From Chitinilyticum litopenaei DSM 21440 (GTDB lineage: Bacteria > Pseudomonadota > Gammaproteobacteria > Burkholderiales > Chitinibacteraceae), in NCBI RefSeq assembly GCF_000428145.1, contig NZ_ATZJ01000005.1, positions 101,812 through 165,811 of the forward strand: DNA of 64,000 nucleotides, written 5' to 3'. Below are positions 41,941 to 52,790 of the stretch, in pieces (position 1 is the stretch's first letter; each line of letters begins with the position of its first letter). Both the position numbers and the translations under genes were made by a program. The notes under the pieces are model-generated. The model made no database searches. It saw nothing but the letters and a program-made list of their open reading frames with translations, and was not told where the DNA came from.

Positions 41941-42815
41941 CCGAGATCGCCCGCATCGTTACCAGCCACGGCAAGGCCTATATCGTCGAGCTTGCCGATG
42001 GCAGCCGCCGCCAGGCCAGCACGCGCGGCAAGAAAACCGATTACGCCTGCGGCGATCGCGTGCGCATCCAGCTGCTCAATGCCGAACAGGCGGTGATCGA
42101 GGGTTTCGAGCCGCGCCGCAGCCTGCTCTATCGCTCGGATGCCTGGCGCAGCAAGCTGATTGCCGCCAATGTCAGCCAGATCGTACTGGTCGTCGCCCCC
42201 GTGCCGAGCTTTTCCGACGAACTGATCGGGCGCTGCCTGATCGCCGCCGAGGCAGCCGACATCACGCCGCTGATTTGCCTGAACAAGGCCGATCTGCCGC
42301 AAGCGGCGGCGGCGGCCGAGCGTCTGCACTACTACACCGGGCTCGGCTATCCCATGCTGATGCTGTCGGCGCTCGACGATGTCAGCCCCTTGCGTGCGCG
42401 CCTGCAGGGGCAGGTATCGGTGCTGGTCGGCCAGTCCGGCATGGGCAAATCCACGCTGACCAATGCCCTGATTCCCGAAGCCCGGGCGCGCATCAACGAC
42501 ATTTCGCTGGCGCTGGATTCGGGCAAGCACACCACGACCAATGCCACGCTCTATCACCTGGACGCCGATTCGGACCTGATCGACTCGCCCGGCCTGCAAT
42601 CCTTCGGCCTGGCCCACGTGACGGCGGAAACACTGCCGCGCCTGATGCCGGATTTTTCGCCGCTGATCGGACAATGCCGCTTTCACAATTGCCGCCATCG
42701 CCAGGAACCCGGCTGCGCCATGCAGGCCGCCGTGGCCAGCGGGCAGCTGCCGGCCGAGCGCCTGCAGCTGTTGCACCGCCTGCAGGACGAGCTGAGCGCC
42801 GGGCAATCCTACTGA
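41937..42815 (+). CDS. rsgA: Ribosome small subunit GTPase RsgA
   Basis: A 292-residue circularly permuted GTPase that matures the 30S subunit. An N-terminal OB fold (RIVTSHGKAYIVELADGSRR) is followed by permuted G motifs: NKADLP (G4), GQSGMGKSTLTNAL (G1), TTNATLYHL (G2) and DSPGLQSFG (G3). The C-terminal zinc motif is visible as CRFHNCRHRQEPGC. Length is typical. It is translationally coupled to phhB. Confidence 0.96.
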   Translation: MTEIARIVTSHGKAYIVELADGSRRQASTRGKKTDYACGDRVRIQLLNAEQAVIEGFEPRRSLLYRSDAWRSKLIAANVSQIVLVVAPVPSFSDELIGRCLIAAEAADITPLICLNKADLPQAAAAAERLHYYTGLGYPMLMLSALDDVSPLRARLQGQVSVLVGQSGMGKSTLTNALIPEARARINDISLALDSGKHTTTNATLYHLDADSDLIDSPGLQSFGLAHVTAETLPRLMPDFSPLIGQCRFHNCRHRQEPGCAMQAAVASGQLPAERLQLLHRLQDELSAGQSY

Positions 42816-42867
42816 AGCGCTGAGTGTCAGGCCGGCACGCCGGCCAGCCTCAAGCAAATACATTTTC

Positions 42868-42916
42868 ACCCATGCCGCTGCAAGCAAATGATTGCAAAGG
42901 CTGCAGGGATATACCC
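42868..42916. repeat. Family A palindrome, copy 10
   Basis: Arms CCCATGCCGCTGCAAGCAAA and AAAGGCTGCAGGGATATACCC (last 20 used). It lies between the convergent ends of rsgA and the DUF2062 gene and could end both transcripts. Confidence 0.7.
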
Positions 42917-42917
42917 A

Positions 42918-43469
42918 TCAAGCCCGCGTGCGCCGCTGGCGCTTGCGCAAGCCCCAGATGATCCAGGCGCGCCAGAAAAGGTGTACGGCCAGGTAACCGG
43001 CCAGCGCCAGCAAACCCGCCAGCAAGGGCAAACCCAGCAACAGCGCCGGGCCCAGGCCCAGCGCCCAATGCCCCATCGCGGCCAGCCAGGCCAGCGGCTC
43101 GGCCAGCGAAAAGGCCGGCAGCGTGGCATACGCCCCTTCCCCGCCATTGCCGCCGATCAGCAGCGCGCCCAGCTGATAGGCCAGCCAGTACAGCGGGCCA
43201 ATGGTGAGCGGGTTGGTATAAAAGGTGACCAGCAGCGCCACGGGCAGATTGGTGCGAAACCCGGCCGACAGCAGGGCCGCGGTGATCATTTGCAGCGGCC
43301 CCGGAATCAGCCCGGAAATGAAGCCGACGGCAACGCCGCCGGCCACGCAGCGGCGGTGCAGGTGCCAGAGATCGGGATGACCGAGGTGCCGCCCGAAATA
43401 GCGCAGGAAGCGGTGCTCGCGCACGGTTTGCAGGTCGGGCAGGTAGCGGCGGAGGAGTTTTCGCGGCAT
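42918..43469 (-). CDS. DUF2062 membrane protein
   Basis: A 183-residue protein with an N-terminal basic region (RKLLRRYLPDLQTVREHRFL) and two to three membrane segments. The DUF2062 core is visible: VAVGFISGLIPGPLQM and TFYTNPLTIGPLYWLAYQLG. Start 43469 follows GGAGTTTTCGC on the complementary context weakly. Function unknown; members often sit near lipid or glycan genes. Convergent to rsgA and divergent from relA. Confidence 0.85.
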   Translation of the reverse strand: MPRKLLRRYLPDLQTVREHRFLRYFGRHLGHPDLWHLHRRCVAGGVAVGFISGLIPGPLQMITAALLSAGFRTNLPVALLVTFYTNPLTIGPLYWLAYQLGALLIGGNGGEGAYATLPAFSLAEPLAWLAAMGHWALGLGPALLLGLPLLAGLLALAGYLAVHLFWRAWIIWGLRKRQRRTRA

Positions 43470-43741
43470 TGGGGAACCAGAAAGGGGTAAAATGAATCTG
43501 CTCTCGGGCAATGTTCAGAGCCCAGCAGCAGGCTGCTTGCACAAGCCGGATTGTCCGCCCAACGCAAGCACCGGGCCAGGCCCGGCGCAAACCATATTCT
43601 TCACAATCAGTAACTTGCTCTTTCTTGTCACTCATTCCCGCCCGGCCTTGCCGGAAAGAATGAATCGCTGGCTGTTTTTTCAGCAGCCTGCCTAGACCCG
43701 GGCCGTCAGGCAAAATTCCCCTTAGCGCAGAATTGTTTCCC

Positions 43742-45940
43742 ATGGTAGCCGTCAACCGTACCCTCGCCCAATCCATCGCCGAAGCCGCCAACCCCGAACA
43801 ATGGCTGCACGCCCTGGCCGACCGCTTCAACCCGGACGAGCTTGCGCTGCTGGGCCGGGCACTGCACTGGACTGCGCAGCGCTGCACCAATGCCGCACAC
43901 GCGCAAACCGGCACGCCACTGTTTCAGCACGCCGTGGCCAGCGCGTCGATCGTCGCCGACCTGCGCCTGGGCGCCGATGCTGTCGCGGCAGCCCTGCTGT
44001 TTGCCGTGACCGACGTCGAGGCCGACCCCGGTGCCGCCATCGCCGAACTGTGCAACCCGGAAATCGCCCGACTGGTTGACGGCATCGCCCGGCTGCGCAA
44101 GCTGAAATGGCTGAACGACCTGGCGCTGCGCCCCGAAGAGCGCAGCCAGCAGATCGAGGGCCTGCGCAAGATGCTGCTGGCGATGGTCGAGGACATCCGT
44201 GCGGTGCTGATCCTGCTGGCCTGGCGCACGCAAACCATGCACGTGCTCAGCCATGCCCCGGAGGCCGTGCGCCGCGAGGTAGCGCAGGAAACGCTGGAAA
44301 TCTATGCGCCGCTGGCCAACCGCCTGGGCGTCTGGCAGATCAAGTGGGAGCTCGAAGACCTCGGCTTTCGCTACCTGCACCCGGACACCTACAAGAAAAT
44401 CGCCAAACTGCTCGACGAGCGCCGCGTTGATCGCGAGCAGTTCATCACCAATGTGCTCGATACCCTGCGCGCCGAGCTGAAAACGGTGGGCATCAAGGCC
44501 GACCTGATGGGCCGGCCCAAGCACATCTACAGCATCTGGAAAAAGATGCAGAAGAAGAAGCTCGATTTTTCCGAGCTGTATGACATCCGTGCGGTGCGCG
44601 TGCTGGTCAGCGACCTGAAGGACTGCTACACGGTGCTGGGCATCGTGCACAACCTCTGGCAGCCGATTCCCGGCGAATTCGACGACTACATCGCCCAGCC
44701 CAAGGGCAACAACTACCGCTCGCTGCACACGGCCGTCATCGGCCCGGAAGAAAAGGCCGTCGAAATCCAGATCCGCACCTTCGACATGCACGAGCACGCC
44801 GAATACGGCGTCGCCGCGCACTGGCGCTACAAAGAAGGCGGCCGCGGCGACTCCGGTTACGAGGAAAAGATTGCCTGGCTGCGCCAGCTGCTCGACTGGC
44901 GCGAGGACACCAGCAGCGACCAGGGCTTCGCCGAGGCCTTCAAGGCCGAACTGTTCGACGACACGATCTATGTGATGACACCGGCCGGCAAGGTCATCGG
45001 CCTGCCGCGCGGCAGCACGCCAGTCGATTTCGCCTACCACGTCCACACCGACCTGGGCCACCGCTGCCGCGGCGCCAAGGTCGACGGCGCCATCGTGCCG
45101 CTGAACAGCCCGCTGGAAAACGGCCAGCGCGTCGAGATCATCTCCTGCAAGGAAGGCGGGCCCAGCCTCGACTGGCTGCACCAGGGCTATGTGAAGAGCC
45201 ACCGCGCCGCCAGCAAGATCCGCCACTGGATACGCCAGCAAAATCTGGATGTCGCCCGCGAAGCCGGCCGCGCCATCTACGACAAGGAAGCCGCGCGCGC
45301 CGCCGCCACCAATGTCAACCAGGAAGCGCTGGCGCACCGGCTCGACTGCAAGCACATCGACGAGGTGTACATCGCACTGGGCCAGGGCGAGATGACGCTG
45401 CGCGAACTGGCCGACGCCTTCAGCGATACGCTCTCCCCGCCAGCACCGACGGAAGACAGCCCCGAGCACTTCATCAAGCGCGCGCGCGCCGACCAGCATG
45501 GCGAAGGCATCCTGATCGAGGGCGTCGACAAGCTGATGACGCTGCTGGCGAAATGCTGCAAGCCGGTGCCGCCGGACCCGGTCATGGGCTTTGTCACCAA
45601 GGGCCGCGGCATCTCCATTCACCGCAGCGACTGCCAGACCCTGAAGCGCCTCGCTGCCGAAGCCCCCGAGCGCCTGATCAAGGCCGACTGGGGCAAGTCG
45701 CTGGGCCAGGCCTTCGCTACCGATATCGTCGTGGAAGCGCATGACCGCAACAGCCTGCTGCGCGACCTGACCGACGTGATGGCACGCGACAAGATCAACG
45801 TCACCGCGGTCAACACGCTCTCGCGCGATGCGCGCGCCAGCATGCGCTTCACCGTGGAAATCCGCGATGCCGAACAGCTGCAGCGTCTCTTTGCCAAGCT
45901 GCGCGAAGTGGCCGGGGTGATCCGCGTCGAGCGCAGCTGA
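43742..45940 (+). CDS. relA: (p)ppGpp synthetase RelA
   Basis: A 732-residue long RSH enzyme. The hydrolase domain is degenerate: where SpoT has the metal-binding HD motif this protein reads LLFAVTDVEADPG, so it cannot hydrolyse (p)ppGpp by known logic. The synthetase domain is intact: RPKHIYSIWKKM, LYDIRAVRVLV, and IPGEFDDYIAQPKGNNYRSL, with the acidic EFDD typical of monofunctional RelA rather than RxKD. TGS (TPAGKVIGLPRGSTPVDFAY), CC-type (KCCKPVPPDPVMG) and ACT domains follow. Start 43742 (MVAVNRTL) matches E. coli RelA. Ribosome-dependent activation is expected. Confidence 0.95.
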   Translation: MVAVNRTLAQSIAEAANPEQWLHALADRFNPDELALLGRALHWTAQRCTNAAHAQTGTPLFQHAVASASIVADLRLGADAVAAALLFAVTDVEADPGAAIAELCNPEIARLVDGIARLRKLKWLNDLALRPEERSQQIEGLRKMLLAMVEDIRAVLILLAWRTQTMHVLSHAPEAVRREVAQETLEIYAPLANRLGVWQIKWELEDLGFRYLHPDTYKKIAKLLDERRVDREQFITNVLDTLRAELKTVGIKADLMGRPKHIYSIWKKMQKKKLDFSELYDIRAVRVLVSDLKDCYTVLGIVHNLWQPIPGEFDDYIAQPKGNNYRSLHTAVIGPEEKAVEIQIRTFDMHEHAEYGVAAHWRYKEGGRGDSGYEEKIAWLRQLLDWREDTSSDQGFAEAFKAELFDDTIYVMTPAGKVIGLPRGSTPVDFAYHVHTDLGHRCRGAKVDGAIVPLNSPLENGQRVEIISCKEGGPSLDWLHQGYVKSHRAASKIRHWIRQQNLDVAREAGRAIYDKEAARAAATNVNQEALAHRLDCKHIDEVYIALGQGEMTLRELADAFSDTLSPPAPTEDSPEHFIKRARADQHGEGILIEGVDKLMTLLAKCCKPVPPDPVMGFVTKGRGISIHRSDCQTLKRLAAEAPERLIKADWGKSLGQAFATDIVVEAHDRNSLLRDLTDVMARDKINVTAVNTLSRDARASMRFTVEIRDAEQLQRLFAKLREVAGVIRVERS

Positions 45941-46093
45941 AGCGGCAAGCGGACGCGGCGTCAGCTGCGCTGCAATGCAGCAAATGCGCGGCCTGCAGCC
46001 ATTGCGCGACATTGTCAGGCAAAGCTGACAACGCCGCTTGCACTCTGCAGCCAGTCGCATAGACTGAAGCCAGCCTGATCCGGGAGTTCGACC

Positions 46094-47980
46094 ATGCTGA
46101 ACACCTTACGCGGCAAGCTGATTGCCTTCATTGCCCTGCTGACGCTGATTCTGGCGGCAACCCTGACCATCGGCGCCTACCTGAAAATGCGCCACCAGAT
46201 GATCCAGACTGGCCTCACGCACGAGATTGCCGGCACGGCGGCGGGCTATAACGTCGTCATCCGCAACTGGGTGGATGCCAAGCAGCAGATCGTCACCGCG
46301 CTGGCAGCGGCAATCGGCAAAGCGGAAGACCCGATGCCGCCGCTGCAGCAGGCCGCCGGCAGCGCCCCCTTCGATTCGGCCTATCTGGGCAAGCCCGACA
46401 AGCAGATGATCACCTCGCGCGACCTGAAGCTGCCACCCGACTACGACCCCACCGTGCGCCCCTGGTACAAGCAGGCGTCCAGCGAAGGCAAGACCGTGCT
46501 GACGCCTCCCTATGTCGACACGGGTACCAAGCGCCTGATCATGTCCTTTGCGGCCCCCGTGCAAAAGGATGGCGCGCTGTACGGCGTGGTGGCCACCGAC
46601 ATTTTTCTCGACGACATCATCAAGGACGTGCTGAACATCCGCCTGACCGGCGACGGCTACGCCATCCTGATCGGCAAGGACGGCAAGATTCTCGTCCACA
46701 GCGACAAGGAGCAGATCCTCAAGGAAAGTGCCTCGCTGAGCCCCGATCTGGCGGCCGACAGGCTGGCCGCCCAGGCGGGCCAGAAAGCGCTGATGGAACT
46801 CGAAATCGCCGGTCAGAAGAAATTCGGCTATGTGCAGGAAATCGAAAACTCCAACATCTACCTGGTCCTGATCATTGACCAGGGCGTGGCGCTCAAGCCG
46901 CTGAACCAGCTGCTGCTGATCGCGCTGATCACGCTGGGCGTCGTCCTGGTGGTGATCGTTCCGCTCTCCAGCATGCAGATCAGCAGCATGCTCAAGGGGC
47001 TGGTGAAAGTGCGCGACGGCATGCGGGAAATCTCGCAAGGCGAAGGCGACCTCACCCGCAAGATCGACATTGTCGGCGATGATGAAATCGCGCAAACCGC
47101 GCAAGCCTTCAATGCCTTCACCGACCGGCTGCGCACCATGTTCCTCGACATCCGTCGCGAATCGGAAAAACTGACGCGTGGCGTGAACGACATCAACCAG
47201 GTACTGCACACCCTGTCGAACGACTCGCAGGTGCTGGCCGATCTGGCCTCGAGCAATGCCGCCACCATCGAGGAAATCACCGTCAGCATCAGCCACATTG
47301 CCGACAACTCCCGCGAGGCCGATACCCTGGTCAACAACACCGGCTCGCTGTCGCGCGAATCCACGCAAACCGTGCGCGAAGTAGCCACCGAAGTCAGCAA
47401 GTCCGCCTCCGAGGTCGAAGCGCTCTCGGCCCTGCTCGACCGCCTGAGCCAGCGCAGCCAGGAAATCAGCGGCATCATCCGTGTGATCAAGGAAATCGCC
47501 GACCAGACCAATCTGCTGGCGCTCAATGCGGCGATCGAAGCGGCGCGCGCCGGCGAGCAGGGTCGCGGCTTTGCCGTCGTGGCCGACGAGGTGCGCAAGC
47601 TGGCCGAGCGCACCAGCCAGGCCACGCTGGAGATCACCGGCATGATCGAGGGCATCCGCGGCGAAACCAGCGAAGCCGTCAACAATATGCAATCGACCGT
47701 GAATGCCGTACAGAATGGCGTGACGCTCAGCAACAACGCCGCCGAGAAAATCAGCCACATCCGTGAAAACATGGATCTGGTGATGCAGAAGATCGGCGAA
47801 ATCGCCCACTCCACCGGTGAGCAGCAGGATGCCACGACACTGATGGCGCAAAGCGCGGAAAACATCACCAACCAGATGCAGCAAACCGATGCGGCACTGC
47901 AGCGCGCCACCAACTCGGTGCATCAGCTCAATGACATGGCCAACTTCCTCTTGCAGCTCTTCAGCAAGTTCAGGCTCTAA
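46094..47980 (+). CDS. Methyl-accepting chemotaxis protein with dCache amino-acid-type sensor
   Basis: A 628-residue receptor. TM1 is at about 8-30, the periplasmic dCache_1 domain about 32-275, TM2 about 277-300 (LLIALITLGVVLVVIVPLSS), then HAMP and signalling domain. The ligand pocket carries the published dCache_1AA amino-acid motif: YDPTVRPWYKQA (Y, R, WY), PPYVDTG (Y, D) and ATDIFLD (D), predicting amino-acid sensing. The tip EAARAGEQGRGFAVVADEVR is intact. There is no CheR-tether pentapeptide (ends LFSKFRL). The start follows GGGAGTTCGACC. Single gene, no che partners. Confidence 0.94.
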   Translation: MLNTLRGKLIAFIALLTLILAATLTIGAYLKMRHQMIQTGLTHEIAGTAAGYNVVIRNWVDAKQQIVTALAAAIGKAEDPMPPLQQAAGSAPFDSAYLGKPDKQMITSRDLKLPPDYDPTVRPWYKQASSEGKTVLTPPYVDTGTKRLIMSFAAPVQKDGALYGVVATDIFLDDIIKDVLNIRLTGDGYAILIGKDGKILVHSDKEQILKESASLSPDLAADRLAAQAGQKALMELEIAGQKKFGYVQEIENSNIYLVLIIDQGVALKPLNQLLLIALITLGVVLVVIVPLSSMQISSMLKGLVKVRDGMREISQGEGDLTRKIDIVGDDEIAQTAQAFNAFTDRLRTMFLDIRRESEKLTRGVNDINQVLHTLSNDSQVLADLASSNAATIEEITVSISHIADNSREADTLVNNTGSLSRESTQTVREVATEVSKSASEVEALSALLDRLSQRSQEISGIIRVIKEIADQTNLLALNAAIEAARAGEQGRGFAVVADEVRKLAERTSQATLEITGMIEGIRGETSEAVNNMQSTVNAVQNGVTLSNNAAEKISHIRENMDLVMQKIGEIAHSTGEQQDATTLMAQSAENITNQMQQTDAALQRATNSVHQLNDMANFLLQLFSKFRL

Positions 47981-48032
47981 GCCGGCCACCGGCAGGCAGC
48001 GTTTGCGCGCGCCCAGCCCGGCCAAGCATAAT

Positions 48033-48059
48033 GCCCCGTGCCCAGGCTCGGGGCTTTTT
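48033..48059 (+). terminator. Rho-independent terminator of the dCache chemoreceptor gene
   Basis: Stem GCCCCG (48033-48038) and CGGGGC (48049-48054) followed by TTTTT. It lies 52 bp after the receptor stop and just before uvrB. Confidence 0.85.
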
Positions 48060-48081
48060 CATTTCAGGATGCAGAACGCCG

Positions 48082-50100
<2,019 letters not shown>

Positions 50101-50370
50101 CCAGGAAGGCCCCCGAACAATCCCTTGGGCGGCTCTTCGAGCCTACGCGGGTGCTGGCGGCCGTTTCGCGGCGCCGTCAGCCCTGGCTGCACGCCCGTAG
50201 CCCGCCATGGGCTTGGCGCCAGCGCAAGAATTCACTCGCGAAGCGCCTCGCCATCATCCCGCGCCCCAATGGATCATCCGGGTTGAACAGCTTGCGGCCA
50301 GGCCGGCACCACGCGTTGGGCCAAGCCCGGCACGACTCACTGCTTGCCAAAGCATCAACAGACACAATAA

Positions 50371-50419
50371 GGGTATATGGCCGCAACCATTTACGAAAAA
50401 TGGCTGCAGCCATATACCC
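50371..50419. repeat. Family A palindrome, copy 11 (best copy)
   Basis: Arms GGGTATATGGCCGCAACCAT and ATGGCTGCAGCCATATACCC around TTACGAAAA. It is nearly perfect and so defines the family ends. It is 11 bp from a family C element. Confidence 0.88.
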
Positions 50420-50429
50420 TAAAGAAGAA

Positions 50430-50571
50430 CCTGATCAGGCAGCCAACTCAGCAACTCGTCATGCCGGCGAAAGCCGGCATCCAGAGCGACGCTAGAAAAG
50501 GCATTGCCGCTGGATTCCCGCTTTCGCGGGAATGACGAATTGTACTTTGCTGAGGTAGCTACCTAATCAGG
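50430..50571. repeat. Modular repeat element, family C core (copy C4)
   Basis: Left terminus CCTGATCAGGCAGCCAACTC then AGCAA; right terminus TTTGCTGAGGTAGCTACCTA then ATCAGG. Core arms CGTCATGCCGGCGAAAGCCGG and CCCGCTTTCGCGGGAATGACG. The right end is the inverse of the left end of C3 at 33445. Confidence 0.85.
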
Positions 50572-50589
50572 AAGAAGCAACAGCAAGAC

Positions 50590-51309
50590 TCAGTCAGGCA
50601 GCCGCTGCCAGCGACCATGCAGCAGCCCCTCGATGGGGCGATAGTCGGTCTTGTAGGCCATCTTGCGACACTGGGCGATCCAGTAACCAAGGTAGACATA
50701 GGGCAGACCCAGCTGGCGCGCCAGCCCCAGCTGCCAGAGCACGTTGTAAACGCCCAGGCTGTGCTTGTGCAGATCGGGGTCGAAAAAGGTGTAGACAGCC
50801 GACAGGCCATCGTCGAGCTGATCAATCAGACTGACCATCACCAGCCTGTCGTCCAGCATGAATTCGGCCAGCATGCTGTTGACGCCACTCTGCAGAATGA
50901 AATTTTCATACTGCTCAGAGGTATCCTCATCCATCCCGCCACCACTATGGCGCGCCTGCTGATACCTGCGATAGAGCTGAAAATGCGCATCCTGGTAATC
51001 CAGCCCGAGCAGGCGGCTGCGCATACCGGACAGACGCGACAGGATCTTGCGCTGAGTGCGATTGGGTGCAAAGCCGTTCACCGGCACGCGCACCGGCACA
51101 CAGGCCTTGCACTGGTCGCACCAGGGGCGGTAGACAAACTGCCCGCTGCGCCGAAAGCCCTGCCGCACCAGCTCGCTGTACACCCGCTGCTCCATCCGCC
51201 CGGACGGCACGACGACCTGCGAGCGCGCCATCAGCTCGGGCAGATAGCTGCATTCATAGGCGGCCGTCGCATAGAACTGCAGCGGCATGACATGGGCGGC
51301 TTCACGCAT
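50590..51309 (-). CDS. bpt: Leucyl (arginyl-type) aminoacyl-tRNA-protein transferase Bpt
   Basis: A 239-residue enzyme of the ATE/Bpt family that attaches leucine to proteins with N-terminal Asp or Glu, feeding the N-end rule pathway. The N-terminal cysteine/QFYATA-type motif is present (PLQFYATAAYECSYLPELMA), as are FVYRPWCDQCKACVPVRVPV and YLGYWIAQCRKMAYKTDYRP. Start 51309 (MREAAHVMPL) is chosen; the ATG at 51288 is possible. Its start overlaps the end of aat by about 8 bp. Confidence 0.93.
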   Translation of the reverse strand: MREAAHVMPLQFYATAAYECSYLPELMARSQVVVPSGRMEQRVYSELVRQGFRRSGQFVYRPWCDQCKACVPVRVPVNGFAPNRTQRKILSRLSGMRSRLLGLDYQDAHFQLYRRYQQARHSGGGMDEDTSEQYENFILQSGVNSMLAEFMLDDRLVMVSLIDQLDDGLSAVYTFFDPDLHKHSLGVYNVLWQLGLARQLGLPYVYLGYWIAQCRKMAYKTDYRPIEGLLHGRWQRLPD

Positions 51310-52006
51310 CGGGCTCACTCCGGTAATGGTACTGCCAGCGCTCAGGCAGCGGCCCGGTCGCACAGGCCTGCTGCAGGTGCTCGACAAAGCGCTGCCGCGG
51401 GATGGGCCGGGCGCCAAAGCGCGCCAGGTGCGCGGTATGCATCTGGCAATCGATCAGCGTCACGCCCTGTTGCGCCAACCAGCGCACCAAGTGGACAAAG
51501 GCGATTTTCGAGGCATCGGCCTGCCGGGCAAACATGGATTCACCATAGAACATCCGGCCAATGGCAACACCATAGAGCCCCCCCGCCAGCTGGCCATCAA
51601 TCCAGCATTCGGCGCTGTGCGCATGACCACCGTGATGCAGCGCCAGATAGGCTGCGCGCATCTCGTCGGTAATCCAGGTTGCGCCATGCGCATCGCGCGG
51701 CGCGGCACAGCCGGCCAGCACCTCGGCAAAAGCGCTGTCAAAACGCACTTCGTAGGCGTGGTTGCGCAGCACCTTGGCCAGCGAGCGCGGCACATGCAGT
51801 TCCGCGGTGTGCAAGACCATGCGCGGGTCGGGTGACCACCACAGAATGGGTTCGCCGGGCATGAACCAGGGAAAGATGCCGAGCCGATAGGCCGCCAGAA
51901 TGCGTTGCGGGTGCAGATCACCGCCGGCGGCCAGCAACCCTTCCGGGTCGCGCAGGGCCGTGTCGACCGGCGGAAAACGCAGCGTGTGGTCCAGCCAGGC
52001 AATCAT
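51302..52006 (-). CDS. aat: Leucyl/phenylalanyl-tRNA-protein transferase
   Basis: A 234-residue enzyme that adds Leu or Phe to proteins with N-terminal Lys or Arg, marking them for ClpAP. Motifs FPPVDTALRDPEGLLAAGGD, GIFPWFMPGEPILWWSPDPR and HSAECWIDGQLAGGLYG are family hallmarks. It overlaps bpt, so both arms of the bacterial N-end rule are co-translated. It follows fur by 18 bp on the same strand. Confidence 0.96.
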   Translation of the reverse strand: MIAWLDHTLRFPPVDTALRDPEGLLAAGGDLHPQRILAAYRLGIFPWFMPGEPILWWSPDPRMVLHTAELHVPRSLAKVLRNHAYEVRFDSAFAEVLAGCAAPRDAHGATWITDEMRAAYLALHHGGHAHSAECWIDGQLAGGLYGVAIGRMFYGESMFARQADASKIAFVHLVRWLAQQGVTLIDCQMHTAHLARFGARPIPRQRFVEHLQQACATGPLPERWQYHYRSEPDA

Positions 52007-52024
52007 CAGGCGGGAAACACCCGG

Positions 52025-52447
52025 TCAGGCGGCCTTGGGCTGGCAGTCGGCGCACACACCGTACAGGTACATTTCGTGTTCCTGCATCTGGAAGTTGTGC
52101 TGCTTGGCGATGGCTTCCTGGCGCTGCTCGATTTCGGCGTCGAAGAATTCCTCGACCTTGCCGCACTTCACGCACACCAGGTGATCATGGTGGCCATTGT
52201 CGGCCAGCTCGAACACGGCCTTGCCGGTTTCGAAATGATGACGGACCAGAATGCCGGCCTGCTCGAACTGGGTCAGCACGCGATACACAGTGGCCAGACC
52301 GATGTCGATCTGCTCGGAAAGCAGCAGGCGGTAAACGTCTTCAGCGGCCAGATGGCGTTGCTGGCTGGTTTCAAAGAGGTTGAGGATTTTCAGGCGGGGG
52401 CCGGTGGCCTTGAGGCCCATGCCCTTGAGTTCGGCGGCTTTGCTCAT
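52025..52447 (-). CDS. fur: Ferric uptake regulator Fur
   Basis: A 140-residue iron-sensing repressor. The DNA-binding helix is LATVYRVLTQFEQAGIL. The metal site HHDHLVCVKCGKVEEFFD contains the HHDH motif and first CxxC, and the second pair is CADC near the C-terminus. It is divergent from bamE. A 49-bp palindrome (52487-52535) lies 40 bp upstream of its start. No clear Fur box was found beside it. Confidence 0.97.
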   Translation of the reverse strand: MSKAAELKGMGLKATGPRLKILNLFETSQQRHLAAEDVYRLLLSEQIDIGLATVYRVLTQFEQAGILVRHHFETGKAVFELADNGHHDHLVCVKCGKVEEFFDAEIEQRQEAIAKQHNFQMQEHEMYLYGVCADCQPKAA

Positions 52448-52486
52448 GCTTTATTTTTCCTGCAGGCTGGCGGTGTCATGCGGCGT

Positions 52487-52535
52487 GGCGCTGTTGATGC
52501 CGTTTCCGGGCCGCAAAACTGGCGTCAACAGCGCC
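52487..52535. repeat. 49-bp palindrome with GGCGCTGTTGA ends
   Basis: Arms GGCGCTGTTGATGC and GGCGTCAACAGCGCC. The GGCGCTGTTGATG end also occurs singly at about 14549 and 34199. It resembles the tip of the MITE at 2401 (GGTTCTGTTGACG) but is much shorter, so it may be a minimal or decayed relative. Confidence 0.6.
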
Positions 52536-52590
52536 TAATCCGGTTATGATATAGCGTTTCCCGGTGCTTCGCACCGCTCGCCTTGCTGGC

Positions 52591-52761
52591 TGTTGAAAAC
52601 GGCCCGCAGCGCATTTTCTCCGCCGCGACGGAGAATGCGCGAGAGGCAAATCGCGATACCCGTGATCAGCAAACCCGGATGAGCATCCGGGTTCGGATGG
52701 ACGGTCTGCGGCGGGCCCCGCCCGGTGCATGATGCCCAATGGGCAAACCGTCTTTTCAACA
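52591..52761. other. Nested multi-hairpin block upstream of bamE
   Basis: An outer stem pairs TGTTGAAAACGG (52591-52602) with CCGTCTTTTCAACA (52748-52761). Inside are GGCCCGCAG against CTGCGGCGGGCC, the hairpin GCGCATTTTCTCCG/CGGAGAATGCGC (52609-52640), the hairpin AACCCGGAT/ATCCGGGTT (52672-52693) and a small TGCCCAATGGGCA hairpin. This could be a structured 5' leader of bamE, a small RNA or a decayed repeat. Confidence 0.5.
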
Positions 52762-52790
52762 CCCTGCCAGCCAGAGAAAGAACCGACACC

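Larger units (their letters stand above)
50101..50589. other. Intergenic region with two repeats
   Basis: A 489-bp convergent gap between uvrB and bpt. It has about 270 bp of unique sequence without a convincing gene, then a family A palindrome (50371-50419) and a family C element (50430-50571). Confidence 0.8.
52448..52790. other. fur-bamE divergent region with nested hairpins
   Basis: A 343-bp gap. It contains a palindrome at 52487-52535, a TATGAT -10-like box at 52545-52550, and a nested inverted-repeat block at 52591-52761. No coding sequence is apparent. Confidence 0.75.

Noticed and set aside
42888..43490. A 200-codon plus-strand ORF opposite the DUF2062 gene
   Set aside because: Gln/Arg-rich shadow composition; the minus-strand frame has clear membrane segments of DUF2062.
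43742..45940. Bifunctional SpoT rather than RelA
   Set aside because: The hydrolase HD residues are missing and the synthetase carries EFDD, both pointing to monofunctional RelA.
43706..46060. A 784-codon minus-strand open frame opposite relA
   Set aside because: Shadow of relA with no recognisable motifs.
48000..48081. SOS box upstream of uvrB
   Set aside because: No CTGT-N8-ACAG motif was found; the region is filled by the upstream gene's terminator.
50177..50413. A 78-codon minus-strand ORF in the uvrB-bpt gap
   Set aside because: It reads through a family A palindrome, has no ribosome binding site and shows no recognisable motif.
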